Source of the DNA: Paraburkholderia haematera
GTDB taxonomy: Bacteria; Pseudomonadota; Gammaproteobacteria; Burkholderiales; Burkholderiaceae
DNA: 64,000 nucleotides
Reading direction: 5' to 3'
NCBI RefSeq assembly: GCF_905220975.1
Contig: NZ_CAJNBK010000005.1
Span: 62,001 to 126,000, forward strand
Both the position numbers and the translations under genes were made by a program. Shown here piece after piece: positions 24,944 through 34,297 of the stretch; positions within the stretch are counted from its first letter, which is position 1, and the number at the start of each line of letters is the position of its first letter. The notes beneath the pieces are model-generated. The model did no database searches. It had not been told where the DNA came from and saw only the letters and a program-made list of their open reading frames with translations.

Positions 24944-26635
24944 ATGACAAACAAGAAAATCGCCAAGGATGTGCCGACCGATCAGGGCGCGACCATCGTC
25001 TCGCGCCGTGGGTTTCTGAAGTTTGCGGGTGCATCGAGCTTCGCGACGGCCGCGGGCACGCTCGCGTCGGCGGCACGAGCCCAGAACAGCGCGCCCGACG
25101 GCACGCCGGAGCAGATCCACCTCACGTGGGGCAACGATCCGACGAGCGAGGTGACCGTGTCCTGGGCGTCGCCGGCGCCGGCGGTCAACCCGCAGGTGCG
25201 CTTACGCAGCGCGGGCGAGGCGAGAGTCACGCTGCACGGTGTCCAAAGCACCTATACCGATGGCATCAACGGCGAGGTTGTGTTCACCTATCACGCGCGT
25301 CTGCGTGGCTTGAAGGCCGACACGAGCTACGAGTACGAAGTGAGCGCCGACAACGACAGCAACGCGGGTCAGCCCTTCACCGCGAGCTTCCGCACGGCGC
25401 CGCGCGGCCGCGCGCCGTTTCGCTGGACGAGCTACGGCGATCTTGCGACGCCCAATACCGGCTGGGTGCTGTCGTCGCCGCAGAGCCGCTTTGCGGTTCA
25501 GGCCGTCGAGAGATTTCAGCCGCTGTTCCACCTGCTCAACGGCGATCTCTGCTACGCCAACCTGAATCCGATGCACCAGCCGGACGTGTGGCGCGATTTC
25601 GGCAACAACTGCCAGACCTCGGCGTCGAACCGGCCGTGGATGCCCTGTCCGGGCAATCACGAGCTCGAATTCCACAACGGCGAACAAGGCCTCGCTTCGT
25701 ACCTGTCGCGCTACACGCTGCCCGAGAATCACACGCGTTTTCAGGGACGCTGGTACAGCTTCCGCGTGAGCTCGGTGCTCTTCATTTCGCTCGACGCGGA
25801 TGACGTGGTCTATCAGGATGCGGCTGCGTTCGTGGCCGGCCCGAATCCTCTCGTGCCCGTGGCGAGCACCGGCAATCCGCCGATTCAGCCGGGCACGTCG
25901 CTCTATGTGCGCGGATATAGCGAGGGCGAGCAGACCCGCTGGCTCGAGAGAACATTGCGCCGGGCGGCGGAAGATGACGAAGTCGACTGGATCGTCGTGC
26001 AAATGCATCAGGACGCGCTGAGTTCTTCGAAGACCGGTAATGGTTCCGACAAGGGCATTCGCGAAGCCTGGCTACCGCTGTTCGACCGCCACGGCGTCGA
26101 CCTGGTGTTGTGCGGGCACGACCATGATTACGAGCGCAGCTATCCCGTGCGCGGCTGTAATCACAACAAGGGCACCGATATCGCCACAGGGCGCGTAGTC
26201 GATACGTTGCAGCCGCGGCCGGTGATGTCGGCGGTGTCGTCGGGGGCGTCGACGTTCGATACGAGTCACGGCACGATTCACCTGATTCTCGGCGGAGGCG
26301 GCACGAGTGCCCCGCTCGATGTGTACGGGGTGGATATCGGTACCGGCTTGCCGCAGGCGCGCATTTTCACGCGGCCTAATCGTCCGGTTGCCGGGACAAC
26401 GCCGGGTACCTTTGTGCGTACCGGCGCGGATGCCGTTGAAGATGCCGTCTGGTCGGCGCAACGCGATACCGGCACGGGCTACGGTATCGCGGTGTTCGAC
26501 CACGATCCGGGACATCCCGGCGGCGAGACCACGATTACGATGAACTACTATCACGCGCCGGGGGCGGACCAGACCCCGACGCAGAACTATGAGTTGTTCG
26601 AAACGATCGAGCTGAAGAAGAAACGGCGAGGGTGA
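24944..26635 (+). CDS. Purple acid phosphatase-like metallophosphoesterase, Tat-exported
   Basis: The 563-residue protein has a twin-arginine signal (SRRGFLKFAGASSFATAAG, cleavage near ARAQN). An N-terminal fibronectin III-like domain (~50-150: EQIHLTWGNDPTSEVTVSW to TASFRTAP) precedes a metallophosphoesterase domain. All usual ligands are visible: SYGDL, LLNGDLCYAN, PGNHELE, VQMHQD and LCGHDHDYERSYP. This is the full dinuclear metal set of purple acid phosphatases, which release phosphate from organic phosphoesters outside the cell. The ATG at 24944 opens the Tat signal. A candidate Pho box lies upstream, and a phospholipase C gene is 8 kb away. Confidence 0.9.
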   Translation: MTNKKIAKDVPTDQGATIVSRRGFLKFAGASSFATAAGTLASAARAQNSAPDGTPEQIHLTWGNDPTSEVTVSWASPAPAVNPQVRLRSAGEARVTLHGVQSTYTDGINGEVVFTYHARLRGLKADTSYEYEVSADNDSNAGQPFTASFRTAPRGRAPFRWTSYGDLATPNTGWVLSSPQSRFAVQAVERFQPLFHLLNGDLCYANLNPMHQPDVWRDFGNNCQTSASNRPWMPCPGNHELEFHNGEQGLASYLSRYTLPENHTRFQGRWYSFRVSSVLFISLDADDVVYQDAAAFVAGPNPLVPVASTGNPPIQPGTSLYVRGYSEGEQTRWLERTLRRAAEDDEVDWIVVQMHQDALSSSKTGNGSDKGIREAWLPLFDRHGVDLVLCGHDHDYERSYPVRGCNHNKGTDIATGRVVDTLQPRPVMSAVSSGASTFDTSHGTIHLILGGGGTSAPLDVYGVDIGTGLPQARIFTRPNRPVAGTTPGTFVRTGADAVEDAVWSAQRDTGTGYGIAVFDHDPGHPGGETTITMNYYHAPGADQTPTQNYELFETIELKKKRRG

Positions 26636-26643
26636 GCTCGACG

Positions 26644-27249
26644 CTATTTCACGTGTCGTGACTTGAAGCCCGGCAGCGTCCGGGCGTCGGGGCTCCACGC
26701 AAGGTGAACACTCTGCTCGACGGCTGCCTTGAACTGCGATTCGCTCGTCCACATTGGAATGCGTGTGCGATAAAAATCCGCCCACTGAAATTCGGCGAAG
26801 GGTTCCGGCGTCTTTAGATAGCCCCCTGCGTCGCGCACGAACGCGGCGAGGCTGCGGAACGGGTCGTCGGTGAGTGCGGAGACCTCATCGGGAATCGCGG
26901 AAATGGCTCGCAGGACGCCGCGTTCATCGACGGGATGCACCCAGCGTTTTTCAATGACGGTGTCCCAGAACTTCGCGTCTGGCAGCCGCGATAGGTCGTC
27001 CACGACCAGTGCGAATGCCTTCTTGATGCCGCCATCCCACAGCGCACGCGCGAGGTGGTGGTGGTCGATGACGTAGTGCCTGTCACGCTTGCCAATGACG
27101 GTTGGAATCGGCGCGCTTTTCAGGAAGTCTTTCAAAGACTTTGCATCCATGGCCAGCAGGCGTTTTCGTTTTGCGTCGACTTCCAGCATGCCCACCGTTG
27201 CCTGCAGCGGGCGCAGTTGTTCAATGTCGATACTCGTTATTCTTGCCAT
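26644..27249 (-). CDS. Stand-alone ParB/Srx-like protein (ParBc_2 type)
   Basis: The 201-residue protein starts at ATG 27249, after GGAGGG. Residues ~1-90 form a ParB/Srx-like domain: ITSIDIEQLRPLQATVG, IPTVIGKRDRHYVIDHHHLARALWDGGI, where DHHHLA stands at the place of the nucleotide-binding DGxHR. The rest contains ERGVLRAI and PDARTLPGF and no DNA-binding motif, so a partition role is unlikely. It matches the ParBc_2 family of putative ParB-like nucleases. It ends 8 bases from the convergent phosphatase stop. This is the second single-domain ParB-fold protein in the window. Confidence 0.8.
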   Translation of the reverse strand: MARITSIDIEQLRPLQATVGMLEVDAKRKRLLAMDAKSLKDFLKSAPIPTVIGKRDRHYVIDHHHLARALWDGGIKKAFALVVDDLSRLPDAKFWDTVIEKRWVHPVDERGVLRAISAIPDEVSALTDDPFRSLAAFVRDAGGYLKTPEPFAEFQWADFYRTRIPMWTSESQFKAAVEQSVHLAWSPDARTLPGFKSRHVK

Positions 27250-27507
27250 AGGGTGACCCTCCGTATCCGGGACCATTCTACCGCTGCCCTTGCGCTGGAA
27301 CGTTGCAAACGCACCCATGGAGATGTGATGGACGCCTCCATCGGCAATAGATAGGTGGCGTAGCGCACAGCTTGAGGACATCGATCTGTCGATCATCCCA
27401 CTTCGCCACGGCGCAGGCTGGACTCCCTTATTCAGAAGCGGTAGGCTATGAGTGCTGGTGACTCTGTTTGGCTATGCTGGTCTTAATCGACAACGTGGAG
27501 CCTGCAC

Positions 27508-27819
27508 ATGGACGTGAGCACGGAAACGCTGGTGGAACTGCTGCGGGAAGTGGAAGCCGACGACCCGATCGACTACGCGGACCTTCCATTTGGAGAGCAG
27601 GAACTCAGGCGGCTCGTCATGAGTTCACTCGTGGAGCGTCATCACCAGGTCGAAGCAGGCAACATGTCGATCTCCGATATCCACGCGCTTTATCTGTTGA
27701 GCACCGCCAAGCTTGTGCTCGAGAACACGGTGCTCCACGCAAGGCTGCTCCTGCTCCAGGGGCAGCAGGTCGACGTACGGTCACTGTTGGCGCCGTTCAC
27801 CCTCAAAGGGAAACCTTAA
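27508..27819 (+). CDS. Conserved hypothetical protein
   Basis: The 103-residue protein is acidic and helical (ETLVELLREVEADDPIDYADLPFGEQELRRLVMSSLVERHHQVE), without signal peptide, membrane helix or recognised domain. GGAG eight bases before the ATG supports the start. Its stop overlaps the stop of the convergent GlcG-like gene by four bases. Function unknown. Confidence 0.6.
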   Translation: MDVSTETLVELLREVEADDPIDYADLPFGEQELRRLVMSSLVERHHQVEAGNMSISDIHALYLLSTAKLVLENTVLHARLLLLQGQQVDVRSLLAPFTLKGKP

Positions 27820-28277
27820 AGGCTGCCCGCCGGTTCCGCCAGCGGCAGCGCGTTGGCGCCGGCCTGGGCGACCTGAGCGTCCTGGTCGGAACGCATACCC
27901 GACACGCCGATCGCGCCGACCACGGCGCCGTCGCGAATCAGCGGAATTCCCCCATCTAGTGGCACGAGGTTAGTCATGCCGAGCAGGCGCAGATGGAGTC
28001 CGCCTTGCGCGAGTGCGTCTTCGAAAACGCGCGTTGGACGCCGGAATCGCACGGCTGTTTCAGCCTTCTGTCTTGCAACCTCGATACTGCCGAGTTGCGC
28101 ATCATCGAGCCGCTGCTGAAGCACCAGGTGTCCACCGTTGTCCACAATTGCAATAACCATCGGCCAGCCGTGACGTGTCGCTTCCTCTTCGGCTGCGCGC
28201 GCAACCCGGCGTGCATCGGCAAGGTTGAACCGGTCGCTATATTTCATCGGCATGCCATTCTCGTTTCGTTGACTCAT
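27816..28277 (-). CDS. GlcG/HbpS family protein (DUF336)
   Basis: The 153-residue cytoplasmic protein belongs to the GlcG/HbpS/PduO-C family: LADARRVARAAEEEATRHGWPMVIAIVDNGGHLVLQQRLDDA, ARQKAETAVRFRRPT, GGIPLIRDGAVVGAIGVSG. Members bind haem, corrinoids or flavin-like ligands, and glcG sits with glycolate oxidation genes. A second ATG at 28253 is possible. It is divergent from the LysR gene at 28397, which probably regulates it across an intergenic inverted repeat. Confidence 0.85.
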   Translation of the reverse strand: MSQRNENGMPMKYSDRFNLADARRVARAAEEEATRHGWPMVIAIVDNGGHLVLQQRLDDAQLGSIEVARQKAETAVRFRRPTRVFEDALAQGGLHLRLLGMTNLVPLDGGIPLIRDGAVVGAIGVSGMRSDQDAQVAQAGANALPLAEPAGSL

Positions 28278-28292
28278 TCGTCGCCTCCTGGG

Positions 28293-28320
28293 TTCTAGTC
28301 GGATATCAATATGGCTAGAA
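28293..28320. promoter_or_regulatory. Inverted repeat in glcG-like/LysR divergent region
   Basis: TTCTAG (28293-28298) and CTAGAA (28315-28320) flank 16 bases containing GATATC. The placement between divergent genes fits a LysR site, but the arms are short. Confidence 0.4.
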
Positions 28321-28396
28321 TGTACGGCGGCGATCAGCTCGCGCATAGCCGCGCGAACCGTCAGAGATTCTTCCAGAAAACGAGAGAATTGCGTGC

Positions 28397-29290
28397 ATGA
28401 ACAAAGACGAATATGAAGTGCTGCTGGCTATTCTCGACGAAGGAAGCCTGACAGCCGCGGCGCGATCGCTGGATCGAACGCTGCAATCGGTGAGCCGCGC
28501 GATTGCCGCGCTCGAGCGTGAGTTGAACGCGACTCTGTTCCACCGAACGACGCGCCGTGTCGAGCCCACTGCTGCGTGCCTGAAATTCGCCGCACGAATT
28601 CGGCCCGCCCTGGGAGAAATCGACGCAGCGCGCGACGAACTCGTCGACCAGGTCACGCAGTTGCGCGGCAGTATTCGCGTCGGCGCACCGACGGCATTCG
28701 GCGCTGAATTTGTCTCGCCGATTCTTGCGAAGTTTCTGGCGATTCACGAGTCTGTCCGGGCGGAACTCGTGCTTGCCGAGCAGCATCTCGACCTCGCGAA
28801 AGCCGGCATCGATCTCGCAGTTCGCCTCGGACGTCTGCCTGATTCGACCTTGCGCGCGAAGCAGGTGGGCACTTTGCGACGGGTGGTGTTCGGCGCGCCG
28901 GACTATTTCGCCGCGCGCGGCTACCCCGTCCATCCCTCCGATCTTGCCGCGCACGACTGCGTCCTGCGCCAGCACGCTGAGGGTGAGGCGTGGACATTCA
29001 ATCGGGCTGGAGGCGCTGTCGAAGTCACGGGGCGGTTCCGCTCCACAAGCGCGTTAGCGTGCAACGCGGCGGCCGTGGCTGGTGCGGGTGTCGGCCGCGC
29101 GCCGATCTTTCAGGTGCAGAAGCTGCTCGACGCAGGGCAGATCGTGACAGTGCTGGATTCGTTCGAACCCGAACCCGTTCCCGTCCATCTGGTGTGGATG
29201 GCGGGCCGGCCGGTTCCGCGTCGCGTGCGCACGTTGATCGATTTTTTGGCCGCTCGTCTTGTTGCGGGAACAGGAGGAGACGCTGTCTGA
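28397..29290 (+). CDS. LysR-family transcriptional regulator
   Basis: The 297-residue protein has the LysR helix-turn-helix in residues ~1-60 (EGSLTAAARSLDRTLQSVSRAIAALERELN, FHRTTRRVEPTAACL) and a co-inducer domain from ~88. It belongs to the RTTR-type LysR group. It is divergent from the GlcG-like gene with 119 bases between, so autoregulation and control of that gene are likely. Convergent with the next LysR gene. Confidence 0.9.
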   Translation: MNKDEYEVLLAILDEGSLTAAARSLDRTLQSVSRAIAALERELNATLFHRTTRRVEPTAACLKFAARIRPALGEIDAARDELVDQVTQLRGSIRVGAPTAFGAEFVSPILAKFLAIHESVRAELVLAEQHLDLAKAGIDLAVRLGRLPDSTLRAKQVGTLRRVVFGAPDYFAARGYPVHPSDLAAHDCVLRQHAEGEAWTFNRAGGAVEVTGRFRSTSALACNAAAVAGAGVGRAPIFQVQKLLDAGQIVTVLDSFEPEPVPVHLVWMAGRPVPRRVRTLIDFLAARLVAGTGGDAV

Positions 29291-29363
29291 GCGCCCGGTG
29301 AGAAGAGATCGCGTCATCTCCTGGCGATCGTCTGCACATGACCGGATCGAAGCAACACCCGCA

Positions 29364-30281
29364 TCACTTCTCAAGTTCCGCAAACAGCCAATCCTGGAAG
29401 CTACGCAGCTTCGGCAATTCGGCGCGAGATTTCAGCAGGTTCAGCGTATAGCCGTGCACACGGAGCCCTTCGAAGCCGAACGGCGCCACGAGCCGGCCCG
29501 TGTCCAGTTCGCGCTGCGTCAGAAGCAGGCTTTCGAGGCAGACACCCAGGCCGTCGACTGCCGCACTGATCGCCATGAACGATCGATCGAAACGCGGACC
29601 GCGTCCGATATCGAGCCGCGTCTTGCGATAGAGGCGCATCCAGTCTCGCCATCCCACCAGACACCCCTCGCTATGAATCAGCGCATGGTGCTGTAAATCC
29701 GCGACGCTGCGTAGCGGATGTTCTCCCGTCATCAGCGCGGGCGAGCACAGTGGCACGATCGTCTCGGACGGCAACTCGAGCACCATTGTGCCAGCCGGTT
29801 GCAGCTTTCTCGGCCCGTAGCGAATGTCGATATCCACCGCTTCCGAGATCAGATTGGCCGCCTCTGACGACGCATTCAAGCGCACGTCGATATCCGGATG
29901 CGCCGCGCTGAAACGCGCGATGCGTGGCATCAGCCATTGAGTCGCAAAGCTGGGCGTGCAATGGATCGTGAGGATGTCGCTCTTGGCGGCGCGCCCGATC
30001 TCGCGAGTGGCGGAGTCGATCCGCGCGAATGCCGCGGTGATTTCCTCAGCGTATTGCCGCCCAGAGTCCGTCAGGATCACGGTGCGGTGCAGCCGATGGA
30101 ACAGACGAATGCTCAATTGCTCTTCCAGCAGCTTGATCTGATGACTGACGGCCGAGGGCGTAACAAACAGTTCGTCTGCTGCGAGCGCGAACGACGAGAG
30201 CCGCGCGGCGGCCTCGAATGCCTGTATCGACTTGAAGGTGACGCGATTGTGCATGGCAGCATCAAGGTGAATTGAATTCAT
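29364..30281 (-). CDS. GcvA-type LysR regulator of the transketolase/TRAP locus
   Basis: The 305-residue regulator has a GcvA-like N-terminus (VTFKSIQAFEAAARLSSFALAADELFVTPSAVSHQIKLLEEQL, LFHRLHRTVILTDSGRQY) and a binding domain with GVCLESLLL. The start is uncertain; ATG 30281 (MNSIHL) was chosen, with 30254 (MHNRVTF) and 30293 as alternatives, none with a clear ribosome binding site. It diverges from the split transketolase genes with about 110 bases between. It is therefore the probable activator of that catabolic operon. Confidence 0.88.
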   Translation of the reverse strand: MNSIHLDAAMHNRVTFKSIQAFEAAARLSSFALAADELFVTPSAVSHQIKLLEEQLSIRLFHRLHRTVILTDSGRQYAEEITAAFARIDSATREIGRAAKSDILTIHCTPSFATQWLMPRIARFSAAHPDIDVRLNASSEAANLISEAVDIDIRYGPRKLQPAGTMVLELPSETIVPLCSPALMTGEHPLRSVADLQHHALIHSEGCLVGWRDWMRLYRKTRLDIGRGPRFDRSFMAISAAVDGLGVCLESLLLTQRELDTGRLVAPFGFEGLRVHGYTLNLLKSRAELPKLRSFQDWLFAELEK

Positions 30282-30391
30282 CCATTGGCCCATATTAATT
30301 CGTTTGAGCGCGTGTGAGTGCGAGATTACGCTTGAGTCACTGGGATCGGCATCACGGCGGCCCCTGCAAAAGTTCGACGAGGAGACCCATA

Positions 30392-31237
30392 GTGACCACC
30401 AGCGAAACCGCGCCGTACACCAGGCTCGCGGAGCACGCCTATCAGATTCGACGCAACGCGCTGCGCATGGGCGAAGTGCAGGGACAGGGTTATATCGGCC
30501 AGGCGCTCGATATTGCCGATGTCCTGGCCGTCGCCTACTTCCGGGCCATGCGCTATCGCGCCGACGACCCCGAATGGGAAGGCCGCGACCGCTTTCTGCT
30601 CTCGAACGGCCACTACGCCATCGCGCTGTATGCCGTGCTGATCGAGGCCGGCATCCTCGCCGACGAGGAACTGGAAACCTACGGCAGCGACGACAGCCGT
30701 CTGCCGATGTCCGGCATGGCGAGCTATACGCCCGGCATGGAGATGTCCGGCGGCTCACTCGGCCAGGGGCTGACGATTGCGGTGGGCCGTTGTCTGGGTC
30801 TGAAGCGCAAGGGTTCGGATGCCCGCGTCTTCACCCTGTTCTCCGATGGCGAACTCGATGAGGGCGCGATCTGGGAAGGCCTGATGTCCGCGGCTCACTG
30901 GAAGCTCGACAACCTGATCGCGATGGTCGACGTCAACAATCAGCAGGCCGATGGCCCATCGTCGAGCGTCATGGCGTTCGAGCCGCTGGTCGAGAAGCTG
31001 GAGGCGTTCGGCTGGTTTGTGCAGCGTGTGGACGGCAACGATCTCGCGGGCGTCGTCGCCGCGTTCGATGCGGCGCTCGCGCATCCTGAAGCGCAACCGC
31101 GGATCATCGTCTGCGATACGCGGATGGGACGTGGCGTGCCGTTCCTCGAAGCGCGTGAGAAAAACCACTTTATCCGCGTCGATGCGCACGAGTGGCAACT
31201 CGCGCTGCAGGCGCTGGAAGCCGGGAGAAACGCATGA
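30392..31237 (+). CDS. Transketolase, N-terminal (TPP-binding) subunit
   Basis: The 281-residue protein is the first half of a split transketolase and binds thiamine diphosphate pyrophosphate and metal. RDRFLLSNGH (65-74), GGSLGQGL (120-127), and SDGELDEGAIWEG (151-163) with VDVNNQQADG (179-188) mark the cofactor site; Ser replaces the usual first Gly of GDG. GTG at 30392 is the start, 7 bases after GAGGAG; the longer frame has no ribosome binding site. ATGA overlap with the C-terminal subunit gene shows tight coupling. It moves a two-carbon ketol unit between substrates; its natural substrates are unknown. Confidence 0.9.
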   Translation: MTTSETAPYTRLAEHAYQIRRNALRMGEVQGQGYIGQALDIADVLAVAYFRAMRYRADDPEWEGRDRFLLSNGHYAIALYAVLIEAGILADEELETYGSDDSRLPMSGMASYTPGMEMSGGSLGQGLTIAVGRCLGLKRKGSDARVFTLFSDGELDEGAIWEGLMSAAHWKLDNLIAMVDVNNQQADGPSSSVMAFEPLVEKLEAFGWFVQRVDGNDLAGVVAAFDAALAHPEAQPRIIVCDTRMGRGVPFLEAREKNHFIRVDAHEWQLALQALEAGRNA

Positions 31238-32232
31238 GCGCCGCCGCACCGAAACCACGTTTGAAGACGTCGGCGATGATCGCGTCGATCGCCGCAGAAG
31301 GGCAGCTCACGCGCTCCGCGCCGTTCGGCCACGCATTGGTCGAACTGGCACGCAATCGGCCCGAAGTGGTCGGCATGACCGCCGATCTCGGCAAATACAC
31401 CGACCTGCATCTGTTCGCGAAGGAATACCCGGCGCGCTACTACCAGATGGGCATGGCCGAACAATTGCTGATGGGTGCCGCGGCCGGCATGGCGCACGAA
31501 GGCGCACAGCCGTTCGTCACCACGTATGCCGTATTCGCCGCGCGCCGTGCCTACGATTTCATCCATCAGGCAATCGCCGAGGACAACCTCGACGTCAAGA
31601 TCGTCTGCGCCTTGCCTGGCCTCACAACCGGTTACGGCCCGAGTCACCAGGCGGCGGAGGACCTCGCCCTGTTCCGCGCGATGCCGAACCTCACGGTGAT
31701 CGACCCGTGCGACGCCACCGAAATCGAGCAGATGGTGCCGGCGATCGCCGACCATCGCGGGCCCGTGTATGCGCGGCTGTTGCGCGGCAACGTGCCGGTC
31801 GTGCTCGACGAATACGACTATCGGTTCGAGCTTGGCAAGGCGAAGCTGCTGCGCGACGGCGCCGAGGTGCTGATCATCTCGTCCGGGATCATGACGATGC
31901 GTGCGCTGGAAACGGCCAAGGCGCTGGCCGCGGATCGCGTCGACGTGGGCGTGCTGCACGTGCCAACCATCAAGCCGCTCGACACCCTCACGCTGCTGCG
32001 CGAAGCGCGCCGCTCAGGCCGTCTCGTGGTGGTGGCGGAGAACCATACAGTGATCGGCGGATTGGGCGAGGCAGTGGCCGCCGTGCTGCTGACCAACGGC
32101 GTTACGCCGCCGTTCCGTCAGATCGGGCTGCCCGACGCGTTTCTGGATGCGGGTGCGTTGCCGACCTTGCACGACCGCTACGGCATTTCCACCGAGGCGA
32201 TGTGCGACACGATCAAAGGCTGGCTGCGGTGA
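31234..32232 (+). CDS. Transketolase, C-terminal (pyrimidine-binding) subunit
   Basis: The 332-residue second half carries the Pyr domain with the essential Glu in QMGMAEQLLMGAAAGMA, TTYAVFAARRAYDFI, GYGPSHQAAED and a C-terminal domain with VAENHTVIGGLGEAV. The usual acceptor-binding GEDGPTHQ is TGYGPSHQ here, as in other split transketolases and DXS-like enzymes, so sugar-phosphate specificity cannot be assumed. The start at 31234 overlaps the previous stop by four bases. Works as a heterodimer or heterotetramer with the preceding gene product. Confidence 0.9.
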   Translation: MSAAAPKPRLKTSAMIASIAAEGQLTRSAPFGHALVELARNRPEVVGMTADLGKYTDLHLFAKEYPARYYQMGMAEQLLMGAAAGMAHEGAQPFVTTYAVFAARRAYDFIHQAIAEDNLDVKIVCALPGLTTGYGPSHQAAEDLALFRAMPNLTVIDPCDATEIEQMVPAIADHRGPVYARLLRGNVPVVLDEYDYRFELGKAKLLRDGAEVLIISSGIMTMRALETAKALAADRVDVGVLHVPTIKPLDTLTLLREARRSGRLVVVAENHTVIGGLGEAVAAVLLTNGVTPPFRQIGLPDAFLDAGALPTLHDRYGISTEAMCDTIKGWLR

Positions 32233-32324
32233 AGGTTTATCAGCGCCGATAAGTGTTGCTAAGCGCCACATTCATGGTGTCACGGATAGCAAATCATAAG
32301 CTTCATATTCAGGAGATACGCATC

Positions 32325-33089
32325 ATGTCAGAGTCACGTCTACTCGACGGCAAGGTCGCCGTCATTTCCGGCGGCGCGTCGCCGCGCGGCATCGGAATGG
32401 CGACCGCCCGCATGTTCGCTGCGCACGGCGCACGCGTCGCCATCTTTGATCTCGACGAAAACGCCGCAGTCGAAGCCGCGGCGTCGATCGGGCCCGAGCA
32501 TCGCGGCTATGCGTGCAACGTAACCGATCGCGGCGCCTGCCAGGCTGCTGTCGAACGCACCGTCGCCGATTTCGGTTCGATCGATATTCTGATCAACAAC
32601 GCCGGCATTACCCAGGCGGCCAAGCTGCTCGAGATCGATCCGGAAGGTTGGGACCGGATCCTCGACGTCAACCTGCGTGGCGTGCTGTATCTGTCGCAAG
32701 CGGTCGTCCCGCAGATGAAGAAGCAGAAGAGCGGCTCGATCGGCTGCATGTCCTCAGTCTCGGCGCAACGCGGCGGCGGCATTCTCGGCGGCCCGCATTA
32801 CTCGGCGGCGAAGGCGGGCGTGCTGGGTCTTGCCAAGGCGATGGCGCGTGAGCTCGGCAACGACGGCATCCGCGTGAACTGTGTGACACCCGGTCTGATC
32901 CAGACCGACATCAACGCGGGAAAGATCAGCGACGACAAGCGCGGCGAAATTCTCGCGGGCATTCCGCTCAATCGTCTGGGCGTACCCGACGATGTGGCCG
33001 GCGCATTCCTGTTCCTCGCGTCGAACCTGTCGTCGTATATTACCGGCGCGGTGATCGACGTGAATGGCGGCATGCTGATTCACGGCTAG
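32325..33089 (+). CDS. SDR-family NAD(P)-dependent oxidoreductase
   Basis: The 254-residue classical short-chain dehydrogenase has the nucleotide motif SGGASPRGIGMA near the N-terminus, Asp at the end of strand 2 (AIFDLDE, favouring NAD+), NNAG, catalytic Ser in SSVSAQ, and YSAAK, ending SYITGAVIDVNGG. It probably oxidises or reduces a polyol, keto-sugar or hydroxy-acid fed to the neighbouring transketolase. It follows the split transketolase by 92 bases and precedes the TRAP genes. ATG 32325 follows AGGAG. Confidence 0.92.
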   Translation: MSESRLLDGKVAVISGGASPRGIGMATARMFAAHGARVAIFDLDENAAVEAAASIGPEHRGYACNVTDRGACQAAVERTVADFGSIDILINNAGITQAAKLLEIDPEGWDRILDVNLRGVLYLSQAVVPQMKKQKSGSIGCMSSVSAQRGGGILGGPHYSAAKAGVLGLAKAMARELGNDGIRVNCVTPGLIQTDINAGKISDDKRGEILAGIPLNRLGVPDDVAGAFLFLASNLSSYITGAVIDVNGGMLIHG

Positions 33090-33249
33090 TCCAGCTCCGG
33101 CGGGGGCGGGCCGTCTGGCGGGAGGCCGACGGTGGCGATGGAGCCCCTGCAGTAGAGAACAGACGACCGCGGCGAGCAACACGTGCAGCCGCCGCGGTTG
33201 AGACCAGAAAAACATAACGACGCGCGATCCAGGATTGGAGGAAGACACC

Positions 33250-34293
33250 ATGACTACCCGTTCGAACGCCCCGCAGGGCATCAGCCGCCGCACCTTTCTG
33301 AAGGCGGGTGCAGCCCTGTCCGCCGCCGCGCCGTTATGGAGCATCTCGCGAAGCGCGATGGCGGCCCCCGAGTTTTCGTACAAGCTGGCGACCGGCCAGG
33401 ACCCGACGCATCCCGTCAACGTCCGCGCCCAGGAGGCGATCAATCACATTCGCGAAGCGACTAACGGCCGCCTCGATATCAAGCTCTTTCCGCAGAATCA
33501 GCTCGGCTCCGATACGGATCTGCTCTCGCAGGTGCGTAATGGCGGTGTCGAATTCTTCAATCAGGCCTCGTCGATTCTGGCCACGCTGACGCCTGTCGCT
33601 GGCATCGTCAACACGGGCTTCGCGTTCAAGGACTACGACGCGGTCTGGAAGGCAATGGACGGCGATCTTGGCAACTACATCCGCGCGCAAATCGGCAAGT
33701 CGGGGCTCGTCTCGGTGAGCAAGGTGTGGGACAACGGCTTCCGGCAGATCAGTTCATCGACCCGGGCGTTGCGCACGCCGGCTGATCTGAAAGGCTTCAA
33801 GATTCGCGTGCCGCAAGCGCCCATGCTGACCTCGCTCTTCAAAGCGCTTGATGCGGGACCGGCGCCGATCAATTTCAACGAGCTCTATTCGGCGCTGCAA
33901 ACCGGTGTAGTGGAAGGCCAGGAAAATCCGCTGCCGATCATCGCCACGGCCAAACTCTATGAAGTGCAGAAGTACATCAGCCTCACGTCGCACGTGTGGG
34001 ACGGTTACTGGATTCTCGGCAACCGCGCCGCATGGGAGCGTCTGCCGGCCGACATCCGCGCGATCGTCACACGCGAATTCGAAAAAGCCGCGATGCTGCA
34101 GCGCGCGGATATCGCGAGGCTCAGCCTGTCGCTACGCGACGATCTGAAATCGAAGGGCATCACCTTCATCGATGTCGACCGCGAGGCGTTCCGCGGCGCG
34201 CTGGCCAAGACGAGCTTCTATCACGACTGGAAAGCCAAGTATGGCGACGAGGCGTGGGGGCTGCTGGAGAAGTCAGTCGGAAAACTGGGGTAA
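33250..34293 (+). CDS. TRAP transporter solute-binding protein, DctP family
   Basis: The 347-residue periplasmic protein has a Tat-like signal (SRRTFLKAGAALSAAAPLW) and the DctP fold: HPVNVRAQEAINHIREATNGRLDIKLFPQNQLGSD, and FKIRVPQAPMLTSLFKALDAGPAPINFNELYSALQTGVVEGQENP, the region with the carboxylate-binding Arg. DctP ligands are mostly organic acids (C4-dicarboxylates, sugar acids, keto-acids), so an acidic substrate is expected. GGAGGAAG precedes the ATG. The fused permease follows four bases later. Confidence 0.92.
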   Translation: MTTRSNAPQGISRRTFLKAGAALSAAAPLWSISRSAMAAPEFSYKLATGQDPTHPVNVRAQEAINHIREATNGRLDIKLFPQNQLGSDTDLLSQVRNGGVEFFNQASSILATLTPVAGIVNTGFAFKDYDAVWKAMDGDLGNYIRAQIGKSGLVSVSKVWDNGFRQISSSTRALRTPADLKGFKIRVPQAPMLTSLFKALDAGPAPINFNELYSALQTGVVEGQENPLPIIATAKLYEVQKYISLTSHVWDGYWILGNRAAWERLPADIRAIVTREFEKAAMLQRADIARLSLSLRDDLKSKGITFIDVDREAFRGALAKTSFYHDWKAKYGDEAWGLLEKSVGKLG

Positions 34294-34297
34294 AGCG

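Noticed and set aside
30951..32252. 433-codon plus-strand frame across both transketolase halves
   Set aside because: Arg-rich shadow in another frame of overlapping, motif-bearing genes.
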